Below the pieces are notes generated by a model, which saw nothing but the letters and a program-made list of their open reading frames with translations, was not told the DNA's origin and ran no database searches. From Hymenobacter algoricola (GTDB lineage: Bacteria; Bacteroidota; Bacteroidia; Cytophagales; Hymenobacteraceae), in NCBI RefSeq assembly GCF_039539525.1, contig NZ_BAABDH010000038.1, forward strand, positions 1-64,000: DNA of 64,000 bases, in the 5' to 3' direction. Positions 9,225-16,619 of this stretch are shown here, in pieces (position 1 is the first letter of the stretch; every line of letters begins with the position of its first letter). The position numbers were made by a program, and so were the translations under genes.

Positions 9225-11168
9225 ATGGCGGATGTGATTCAGTTGCTCCCCGAGTACCTTGCCAACCAGATTGCGGCGGGCGAGGTGGTGCAGCGCCCGG
9301 CATCGGTGGTGAAGGAGCTGCTCGAAAACGCCGTGGACGCGGGCGCCACGCAGGTGCAGCTTATCGTGAAGGATGCCGGCAAGCAGCTCGTGCAGATTGT
9401 GGACAACGGTACGGGCATGAGCCCCACCGACGCCCGCATGAGTCTGGAGCGACACGCCACTAGCAAGATTCGTTCCACCGAGGATTTATTCCGCATCCGC
9501 ACCCTGGGCTTCCGCGGGGAGGCGCTGGCCTCCATTGCGGCCGTGGCCCAAGTGGAGCTGCGCACCAAGAAGCGCGACCAGGATACCGGCACACTGCTGC
9601 TCATCGAAGGCTCCCAGGTGACCAGCCAGCAGCCCGTGGCCTGCCCCGACGGCACCAGCATTGCCGTCAAGAACCTGTTTTTCAACGTGCCGGCCCGGCG
9701 TAATTTTCTTAAGACCAACGCGGTGGAGATGCGCCACATCCTGGACGAGTTCCAGCACGTGGCCCTGGCCAACCCCCAGATTACCTTCTCGCTCTACCAG
9801 AACGACCTCGAGGTCTTTAACCTGCCGGCCGGCAAGCTCAGCCAGCGCATTGTGGCCCTGCTCGGCAATGGCTACAAGGAGCAGCTGGCGGCCTGCGAGG
9901 AAGTGACGCCGTTTATCACCGTGAAGGGCTTTATCGGCAAGCCCGAGTCGGCCAAGAAAAGCCGGGGCGACCAGTTTTTCTTCGTCAACAACCGCTTCAT
10001 CCGCTCAGCCTACCTCAACCATGCCGTGCTGGCCGCCTACGAGGGCCTGCTGCCCCGCGACACCTTCCCGTTCTACGTGCTGTTTCTGGAGCTGGACCCC
10101 AAGGCCATCGACATCAACGTGCACCCGACCAAGACGGAAATCAAGTTCGAGGACGAGAAAACCGTGTACGCCATCGTGCGGGCCGCCGTGAAGCAGAGCC
10201 TGGGCATTCACAACATGGCCCCGTCTTTGGACTTCGAGGGCGACGTGAACTTTGCGCCCATCCAACCCCTGCGCTCCTCGCCGGGCGGCAATTCCTTTGC
10301 CGACGACTTCCGCCCCGACGCGCTGGCTTCGGCGGCAGCCCGCGCGGCTTCGCCGAAAGGCCAGGCCGGGCAGCACCCGCGCAGCCCCGCGGCGGGCACG
10401 GCCCCGGCCCGGCCCACCGAGCAGGCCAAGCGCGACCTGGAAGAGTTTTACCGCTCCCTGGGCCAGACCGTCGTGCCCGACCTGCCGGCTGCCGCGCCCC
10501 AGATTCCGGACTTTGGCCCGGACCAGCACAGCGCGCCGCCGGTATCCGCCATTCTGGCCGCGCCCGAGCTACCGCTGCGCGAGGCCAGCAGCGGGCCGGG
10601 CAGCCGCGTGATTCAGGTCAACCAGCAGTATCTGCTGGTGCCGGTGAAGTCGGGCGTGATGCTGATTGACCAGGTGGCGGCGCGGGAGCGAATCCTGTAC
10701 GAGCAGTACGCGCTGGGGCTGGAGCGCGAAAGCGCCGGCTCCCAGACGCTGCTGTTTCCGCGCACGGTCACGTTCACGCCCCAGGACTTCGCCATCCTGC
10801 GCGAGGTGTCCGACGATCTGCACGCGCTGGGCTTCCGCTTCGCCGAGTTCGGGCCCAACACCATTGCCGTGGAAGGCCTGCCCGCCGACGTGCCCAACCG
10901 CGACGAGAAGGAGCTGCTGGAAGGCCTTATCGAGCAGTTTCGCACCCACGCCGGCCCCGTGCGGCTCGACCGGCGCGAGAAAGTAGCCCGGGCCCTGGCC
11001 CGCCGCGTGGCCGGCAGCAGTGACAATGCCCGCCTGTCCGATAAGGAAATGGCCGCGCTGGTCGACCGGCTGTTTGCCTGCGCCGTGCCCAGCTACACGC
11101 CCGACGGCCGCCGCACGCTGGTGCTGCTGGAGCTGAGCCAGCTGCAGGATTTTTTCCGCAAACCCTAG
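9225..11168 (+). CDS. mutL: DNA mismatch repair protein MutL
   Basis: Couples MutS mismatch recognition to strand removal. The 647-residue protein has the GHKL ATPase motifs in order: ELLENAVDAGA (about 30-40), VDNGTGM (about 59-65) and TLGFRGEALASI (about 90-101). A Pro/Ala-rich linker (about 340-440) leads to the dimerisation/endonuclease domain. The metal motif, usually DQHAAHERxxYE, reads DQVAARERILYE (from about 482), so both histidines are replaced. Whether nicking activity remains is uncertain. Two rhomboid genes follow on the same strand, an arrangement I recall from related genomes. Confidence 0.97.
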   Translation: MADVIQLLPEYLANQIAAGEVVQRPASVVKELLENAVDAGATQVQLIVKDAGKQLVQIVDNGTGMSPTDARMSLERHATSKIRSTEDLFRIRTLGFRGEALASIAAVAQVELRTKKRDQDTGTLLLIEGSQVTSQQPVACPDGTSIAVKNLFFNVPARRNFLKTNAVEMRHILDEFQHVALANPQITFSLYQNDLEVFNLPAGKLSQRIVALLGNGYKEQLAACEEVTPFITVKGFIGKPESAKKSRGDQFFFVNNRFIRSAYLNHAVLAAYEGLLPRDTFPFYVLFLELDPKAIDINVHPTKTEIKFEDEKTVYAIVRAAVKQSLGIHNMAPSLDFEGDVNFAPIQPLRSSPGGNSFADDFRPDALASAAARAASPKGQAGQHPRSPAAGTAPARPTEQAKRDLEEFYRSLGQTVVPDLPAAAPQIPDFGPDQHSAPPVSAILAAPELPLREASSGPGSRVIQVNQQYLLVPVKSGVMLIDQVAARERILYEQYALGLERESAGSQTLLFPRTVTFTPQDFAILREVSDDLHALGFRFAEFGPNTIAVEGLPADVPNRDEKELLEGLIEQFRTHAGPVRLDRREKVARALARRVAGSSDNARLSDKEMAALVDRLFACAVPSYTPDGRRTLVLLELSQLQDFFRKP

Positions 11169-11257
11169 CGCCGCCGCGCAGTTTGCGTACTATCGGCTCC
11201 GGCGCCGGCCGGCGCTTTCTTTCCCGCGGACACCCGATTCGCGCTACCTTGCACTCC

Positions 11258-12043
11258 ATGTTTAATCTGACCCCCACGGTTCGGACGCTGCTTTTTATCA
11301 ACATCGGCGTCTTTCTTCTGCAAACCCAACTGGCCAGCCGGATGAACTTTCTGGCGCTGTATCCCGTCGGCTCCGCCTACTTTCAGCCCTGGCAGTTCGT
11401 CACCCACATGTTTATGCATGGCGGCTGGGGCCATCTGCTGGCCAACATGTTCGGCCTGATTTCCTTCGGCCCGCTGCTGGAGCAGCGCTGGGGCGGCAAC
11501 CGCTTTCTGGCCTTCTGGCTGATCTGCGGCCTTGGGGCCGGCGTGCTGTATTCGGGGGTGCGCTACTACGAGGTTAACCGCATGCGCCAGGATATTGAGG
11601 TCTTCCGCCAGCAGCCCACCGACGTGCACCTGCAGGATTTTGTGGAGCACAACATGCCGGAGTATGCCGAAGCCTTTGCGCCCAATATCCGGCAGCTGCA
11701 CGCTACCCCCGACGACCAGCAGCTCATCCAAAGCGCTCTTGTTTCGCTGGAAGATATGTATGCCAGCAGCCTCAACTCGCCGATGCTGGGCGCTTCCGGG
11801 GCTTTGTTCGGCATTCTGTTCGCCTTTGCCTACCTGTTTCCGAATACGGAGCTGATGCTGCTGTTTTTCCCGTTTCCCATCAAGGCCAAGTACTTTGTAG
11901 CCCTGTACGCGTTGTATGAGCTCTACAGCGGCGTGTACCGCACGCCCGGCGACAACGTGGCGCACTTCGCCCACATCGGCGGAATGTTGATTGGGTTTAT
12001 TCTGTTGAAAATCTGGGAGCGAGGCCGCGCCCGGTTCTACTGA
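11258..12043 (+). CDS. Rhomboid-family intramembrane serine protease
   Basis: A 261-residue integral membrane protease. The catalytic pair is visible: Ser180 in GASGALFG and His239 in HFAHIGGMLIG. HGGWGHLLANM (about 54-64) is the conserved His/Asn-rich loop. Between the early and late membrane segments lies a soluble insert of roughly 70 residues (about 103-172). The start MFNLTPTVRTLLFIN was preferred over an upstream in-frame codon because it leads directly into the first membrane helix. A near-match to the -7 box (TACCTTGC, 11245-11252) sits 5 bases before it. Twelve bases separate it from the next rhomboid gene. Confidence 0.93.
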   Translation: MFNLTPTVRTLLFINIGVFLLQTQLASRMNFLALYPVGSAYFQPWQFVTHMFMHGGWGHLLANMFGLISFGPLLEQRWGGNRFLAFWLICGLGAGVLYSGVRYYEVNRMRQDIEVFRQQPTDVHLQDFVEHNMPEYAEAFAPNIRQLHATPDDQQLIQSALVSLEDMYASSLNSPMLGASGALFGILFAFAYLFPNTELMLLFFPFPIKAKYFVALYALYELYSGVYRTPGDNVAHFAHIGGMLIGFILLKIWERGRARFY

Positions 12044-12054
12044 GTTTCTGCCGC

Positions 12055-12951
12055 ATGAGTATCGTAAACGACATCCGCGCTGCCTTCAGCCGCCGCGACA
12101 ACGCGCTGAACCAGCTGCTGCTGATCAATGTGCTGGTTTTTGTATTTCTGGTGCTGGTGAAAGCCGTGCTGTGGCTGTCCGGCTTCTCGCCCTACTTCGC
12201 CAACGTGCTGCGCCAGTTCGTGCTGCCCTCGGATCTGCCTTCGCTGCTGCGCCACCCCTGGACGCTGCTCACCTACGCCTTTACCCACGAGGGCTTCTTC
12301 CACATCTTGTTCAACCTGCTCAACCTGTACTGGTTTGGCGCGCTGGTCCGGGAGTACCTCGGCGACCGGCGCCTGGTGAGCCTCTACATTCTGGGCGCCC
12401 TGGTCGGCGGAATCGTGTTCGTGGCGGCCTTCAACCTGATACCCACGCTGCGGCCGTATGCGGCGGCCGGCACGCCTTTGCTGGGGGCCTCCGCCGGCGT
12501 GACGGCCATCGTAATGGCGGCCGCCACGCTGCTGCCCGAGTACACGTTCAGTGTGGTTATCATCGGGCCGGTACGCATCAAGTACATTGCCGCCTTCGTC
12601 ATCCTGATTTCGGTTATTGCCATCAACCAGGGCAATCCGGGCGGGGGCATTGCCCACATCGGCGGGGCCATTCTGGGCTATATCTTCATCAAGCAGCTGC
12701 AGGCCGGCCGCGACCTGGGCCGCCCCGTGCAGGCCATCGGCGACTGGGTGGGCAACCTGGTCTCGGGCCGGCCAAACCTGCGCGTAACGCACCGCAGCCG
12801 CGCGGCGGAGGCCCCGGCCACCAAGAAGGCCGTCCCCATCAAGCCCGAGCAGGAGGAAATTGACGGCATTCTGGATAAGATTTCCCGCTCCGGCTACGAG
12901 AGCCTGTCGAAAGACGAAAAGCAGAAGCTGTTCAAGGCCAGCCAGAAGTAA
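12055..12951 (+). CDS. Second rhomboid-family protease with a carboxy-terminal helical extension
   Basis: A 298-residue membrane protease with Ser146 in GASAGVTAI and His201 in IAHIGGAILGYI, plus THEGFFHILFNLLNLYWFG (about 77-95). After the last membrane segment, a soluble tail ends in a small helical domain (EIDGILDKISRSGYESLSKD), typical of Bacteroidota rhomboid proteins. The gene follows the first rhomboid closely and the two are probably co-transcribed with each other and perhaps with mutL. Substrates cannot be predicted. Confidence 0.93.
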   Translation: MSIVNDIRAAFSRRDNALNQLLLINVLVFVFLVLVKAVLWLSGFSPYFANVLRQFVLPSDLPSLLRHPWTLLTYAFTHEGFFHILFNLLNLYWFGALVREYLGDRRLVSLYILGALVGGIVFVAAFNLIPTLRPYAAAGTPLLGASAGVTAIVMAAATLLPEYTFSVVIIGPVRIKYIAAFVILISVIAINQGNPGGGIAHIGGAILGYIFIKQLQAGRDLGRPVQAIGDWVGNLVSGRPNLRVTHRSRAAEAPATKKAVPIKPEQEEIDGILDKISRSGYESLSKDEKQKLFKASQK

Positions 12952-12967
12952 GGGGATGTTACAACCC

Positions 12968-13004
12968 AAAAGGCCCCGTCAACTGTAAGTTGGCGGGGCC
13001 TTTT
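12968..13004. terminator. Bidirectional terminator between convergent genes
   Basis: A 17-base stem (12968-12984 with 12988-13004) with one G-T pair and a 3-base loop, bounded by A and T runs. It serves the rhomboid pair on the plus strand and the S41 peptidase on the minus strand. Confidence 0.8.
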
Positions 13005-13034
13005 GAGGTTTTTAGCGCGGGTAAATGAACGAGC

Positions 13035-14780
13035 TTACGGCTTGCTCTCAATCAGTTGGCGCGCTTTCTCCAGCAATTCATCCTGGCCTTCCCGCATGCC
13101 TTGAGCGGTAGGGCGCATTTCCACGTCCGGCACGATACCAACACGTTGGGTCTCACGGCCATCAGGGTAGTACACGCCTATGCCCGACATGCGGGTGGTC
13201 AGGTTACCCGGCAGTACAATGCGCGAAACGTCGCCATCGGCGCCAGCCGTTTGGCTACCCAAAATGGTGCAACGAGGCGTAGATCTCAGCGCCATGGCGT
13301 TGAACTCAGCCTGACTGAGCGTTGATTCATTCACCAGTACCACCAACTGGCCCGCATAGGTTAGAGTGCTATCCGGCGGTAAGGCCATGGGTGGTTCTTC
13401 GATGAAACGGCCCGGATACGTAGGATCGAAGGCCGTGAACTTGACGAACGGCGTGGGCTGCGTGATAAAGTAAGTGGACAATACGTAGCTGACAAATTCG
13501 CCCGGATAGTTTCGCATATCGACCACTATGCCCTTGGTCTGCTGAAAGGCTTTGAGAATAGCAGGAAGCTTGGCTTTGGTAATGCTGGCCATGGTGAAAT
13601 ACCCTACCGTTGGCGTCAGAAAGCGGTAAGTGGTGTCGTCCACGGCTGGGCGGACGGGTGGTTGGGTTCCAAGCTTAAAGCGCGGGGCCATGACGGTAAG
13701 CGGCTGGTTGGCGCGCAGTATTTTCAGCTGAACCTGTGGCGTGGCACCCCGCAACAACCCAGAGGCGATAGTGGCCAGCTGAGCGCCTGGGTTGGAGCCC
13801 GCCGCCCGTGGCAATCGTTGCTTGAGCAAGGCACCCACCGAAACGCCATCTACTTGTTGAATAATGTCGCCGGGCTCCAAGGGCGGCCGGACGACCAAAC
13901 CATCCTTGCGCACGCGCACTACTACGGGTTGGCCGCCAATAAACTGCAAAGCCGCTGCTACTGCGTACTCCCCAGCATAGGCCGTGAGCAGCGGGTCGGG
14001 TATTACGGTCGCGTGGGTGTCGTGAATGCGGGCAAACAACGTCAGCGCCACCAGCCGATACTGCAGCGCATCGGTGGCCTCTATAAAACGGGGCAAAAAC
14101 TCGGGGAGCACCTGCTGCCAGTTTTCTCCGATGGCGTATTTGTAAGGGAAGTAGTACTGAATGACGTTCCAATAGCGGTACAAGCCCAGGATGCGCAACC
14201 CAGCATCCGGATAGGTTTGCTGCGCACAAGGAGCTTCCTGGGGAAAGGTTGGATTGCCGGGGCCTCCTGGTACCACGTAGTAGGGCTTGCCCTGGTAGCG
14301 GTTGGCTTGGATGTGCTTCAGCTGCCGCTGCAAAGCCTTGCTGTATAGCTTTTTGTCCTCCATCCAAGTAAGGTCGGCTGCCATCCGTACGGGGTTGGCA
14401 GGCGCTGCGGCGCAAGGGGCACAGGCCGCCACCGGTCCCAGGCTCGTCACCCAGTTGCTTAGCGTTTCGCTCCGCTGTTGCTGGTTGGAGCTGGCCAGAA
14501 CTTTGGGGAGCAACCGAAAAAGCTCCGCATCCCAATTGTACTGCCCACCGGCCACGGCCGGGTGATAGTACTTCAGAAAGCCCCACACCTGACCCAGGGC
14601 CGTGAGGTTTTTCACCTGTTGCGGCGTGAGCTTTGACAAGCGAAACCGGGAGCCGTTCTGGAAAGCCGTGTCTGGTGCCGTTTTCTCCAACGGGGTCGAA
14701 GAAGCCGCTGATTGGGCCAGAAGCAAGTGGCCCTGGAAGCAGAGCAATAAAACAAGTAACAGTAAGCGGGAACGAAGCAT
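13035..14780 (-). CDS. Secreted S41-family peptidase
   Basis: A 581-residue exported peptidase. A signal peptide (MLRSRLLLLVLLLCFQGHLL...LAQ) is followed by a helical/TPR-like region and a PDZ-like segment (about 300-360, containing LEPGDIIQQVDGVSV). The carboxy-terminal S41 core has GIVVDMRNYPG, the nucleophile region LVNESTLSQAEF and GSQTAGADGDVS. The lysine of CtpA-type enzymes is not seen at the expected place, so a tricorn/IRBP-type arrangement is more likely; this is inference. The upstream in-frame Met was rejected because it would precede the signal peptide. Base composition is slightly lower in GC than the neighbours. Confidence 0.88.
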   Translation of the reverse strand: MLRSRLLLLVLLLCFQGHLLLAQSAASSTPLEKTAPDTAFQNGSRFRLSKLTPQQVKNLTALGQVWGFLKYYHPAVAGGQYNWDAELFRLLPKVLASSNQQQRSETLSNWVTSLGPVAACAPCAAAPANPVRMAADLTWMEDKKLYSKALQRQLKHIQANRYQGKPYYVVPGGPGNPTFPQEAPCAQQTYPDAGLRILGLYRYWNVIQYYFPYKYAIGENWQQVLPEFLPRFIEATDALQYRLVALTLFARIHDTHATVIPDPLLTAYAGEYAVAAALQFIGGQPVVVRVRKDGLVVRPPLEPGDIIQQVDGVSVGALLKQRLPRAAGSNPGAQLATIASGLLRGATPQVQLKILRANQPLTVMAPRFKLGTQPPVRPAVDDTTYRFLTPTVGYFTMASITKAKLPAILKAFQQTKGIVVDMRNYPGEFVSYVLSTYFITQPTPFVKFTAFDPTYPGRFIEEPPMALPPDSTLTYAGQLVVLVNESTLSQAEFNAMALRSTPRCTILGSQTAGADGDVSRIVLPGNLTTRMSGIGVYYPDGRETQRVGIVPDVEMRPTAQGMREGQDELLEKARQLIESKP

Positions 14781-14909
14781 CAGGACGATAAAATAAGTAG
14801 CGTAAGAAAGATCTGGCAATACTACGCGAATTCGCACGGAACCTCAACGGGTGGAACAAAGCCCGCGCGTAGCCAGATGAACCTGTCAGACAGCACTAGG
14901 CACCAAGAA

Positions 14910-14944
14910 AAAAGGGCCGCTCTGCCCGGCAGAACGACCCTTTT
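14910..14944 (-). terminator. Terminator after malate dehydrogenase
   Basis: An imperfect stem built of AAAGGGNCG...TGCC and its complement around a short loop. On the minus strand it is followed by a T run (complement of the A run at 14908-14913). It lies 20 bases past the mdh stop. Confidence 0.7.
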
Positions 14945-14964
14945 AAAGAACTGGGGCGGAAGAA

Positions 14965-15903
14965 TTAGGCGTTAGCCGTCATCTTGTCCAGAGCGTCCAT
15001 CACTTCCTTCACGTGGCCGCGGGAGGTTTCGAGCAGCGCCTTCTCCTCGTCGTTGAGCTGGAGCTCAATCACTTTCTCGATACCGTTTTTGCCCAGGATA
15101 ACCGGAGCACCCAAATACACGCCGTCGATGCCGTACTCGCCTTCGAGCTTGATGCACACGGGGAACACGCGGCGCTGGTCGCGTACGATGGCTTCCACCA
15201 TCTGGGCCGCCGCCGCGCCGGGCGCGTACCAGGCCGAGGTGCCCATCAGCTTCACCAGCTCACCGCCACCCTGGGCCGTGCGCTGCACAATGGCGTCCAG
15301 CTCGGCCTTGCCAATCAGCTCCGTTACCGGAATGCCGCCCACCGTGGTGTAGCGGGGCAGGGGCACCATCGTGTCGCCGTGGCCGCCCATGAGTACGGCC
15401 TGAATGTCTTTCGGGCTCACGTTCAGCGCTTCGGCCAAAAAGGCGCGGTAGCGGGCCGTGTCGAGGATGCCGGCCATGCCGAATACCTTCTCGCGGGGCA
15501 GGCCCGAGGTGAGGTGGGCCTGGTAGGTCATCACGTCGAGCGGGTTCGAGACGATGATGATAATAGCGTTGGGCGAGTATTTCACCACCTGCTCGGTCAC
15601 CGACTTCACGATGCCGGCGTTGGTCGAAATCAGGTCGTCGCGGCTCATGCCGGGCTTGCGGGGCAGGCCCGAGGTGATGACCACCACGTCGGAGCCGGCG
15701 GTGCGTGCGTAGTCGCTGGTGACGCCCACCGTGCGGGAGTCGTAGCCGATAATGGGGGCTTTCTGCCAGATATCCAGAGCTTTGCCTTCGGCGAAGCCTT
15801 CCTTGATATCAACGAGGACGATTTCGTTGGCAATTTCGCGGGTGGCCAATACATCAGCGCAGGTAGCGCCTACATTGCCAGCTCCAACAACGGTTACTTT
15901 CAT
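14965..15903 (-). CDS. mdh: Malate dehydrogenase (LDH-like type)
   Basis: Interconverts malate and oxaloacetate with NAD in the TCA cycle. The 312-residue protein starts MKVTVVGAGNVGATCADVLA, a Rossmann NAD site, followed by VLVDIKEGFAEGKALDI. The substrate-binding segment GLPRKPGMSRDDL and the catalytic His in VLMGGHGDTMVPLPRY are present. Length is normal. The longer upstream frame (to 16065) overlaps the neighbouring lipoprotein gene and lacks similarity, so the start at 15903 is used. A close match to a -7 box (TACTTTTA on the minus strand near 15935) may be its promoter. Confidence 0.97.
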   Translation of the reverse strand: MKVTVVGAGNVGATCADVLATREIANEIVLVDIKEGFAEGKALDIWQKAPIIGYDSRTVGVTSDYARTAGSDVVVITSGLPRKPGMSRDDLISTNAGIVKSVTEQVVKYSPNAIIIIVSNPLDVMTYQAHLTSGLPREKVFGMAGILDTARYRAFLAEALNVSPKDIQAVLMGGHGDTMVPLPRYTTVGGIPVTELIGKAELDAIVQRTAQGGGELVKLMGTSAWYAPGAAAAQMVEAIVRDQRRVFPVCIKLEGEYGIDGVYLGAPVILGKNGIEKVIELQLNDEEKALLETSRGHVKEVMDALDKMTANA

Positions 15904-16027
15904 CGGGTGGAAGATTGAGTTTGAAGAGTTAGAATCGGAGTTGTAAAAGTAAGCGAAAACGCGTAGCCCGCTAACACAACTTCCGGGAACGATGCCAGGG
16001 CGGGTTATTCCAGCTAAGGTTTGCGGA

Positions 16028-16495
16028 TCAGCAGCTCCGGCACATACGTGTGTCGCTGCCCTCATACACTTTAGCCGCGTTATAAAACACCTGCAGGCTC
16101 CTGACCTCGGGCCGGTTGCAGTCGTTTTTGAACAGCTCGTACTCCACCCGCACCGTGTCCTGGTCGGTTCGCTTCAGATACAGGATAAACCGGCGGGTGG
16201 TGAGGGCATTCAGTTTCGGCGTCTGGTTACGTTCGAGCAGCAGAAACGCAACATTCTCGGCAGGTAAGGTAGGCCCGGATAACAGGGCAACGGTACTGCT
16301 CTGCTCGTCGAACACCCGTACGGAGTCGCGGAAGTAGCCCCTGGAAGGATTGAACAACGACTGGGTTCCGGCGGAGTTCAGCAGCCTGATGTTAAGAACG
16401 GTGCTGCCGGCATCCGCCGCGCCCTCACACTTATCATTGTTGCAGCCATACAAAAATACCTGGGCCCATACGGAGGCCAGAAGCACATATTTCAT
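16028..16495 (-). CDS. Small putative lipoprotein of unknown function
   Basis: A 155-residue protein with a short hydrophobic leader ending in a lipobox-like sequence (VFLYGC, Cys18), suggesting lipid attachment and export. The mature part is beta-rich, with four further cysteines (KCE near the start, DCN in the middle, and the terminal CRSC). No family is recognised. It lies 124 bases downstream of the receptor gene on the same strand, separated by nested hairpins, so it may be a separate transcript or a weakly coupled member of that cluster. Confidence 0.75.
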   Translation of the reverse strand: MKYVLLASVWAQVFLYGCNNDKCEGAADAGSTVLNIRLLNSAGTQSLFNPSRGYFRDSVRVFDEQSSTVALLSGPTLPAENVAFLLLERNQTPKLNALTTRRFILYLKRTDQDTVRVEYELFKNDCNRPEVRSLQVFYNAAKVYEGSDTRMCRSC

Positions 16496-16533
16496 CTTGT
16501 AAGATAAAGGAAAAGGCCAAAGCCAAGGCGTAC

Positions 16534-16618
16534 GGGCGCTTCGCCCTTATGCTCTGCTCTTGTCGGCTTAGATTCCTGAACGAACAAGAGCGGAAGGGAC
16601 TTAAATAAGGCTTGGCCG
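16534..16618. repeat. Nested hairpins between lipoprotein and receptor genes
   Basis: GGGCGCTTCGCCC (16534-16546) forms a small stem-loop. Next to it GCTCTTGT (16556-16563) pairs with ACAAGAGC (16584-16591). They may end or attenuate the receptor transcript; there is no clear T run. Confidence 0.45.
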
Positions 16619-16619
16619 C

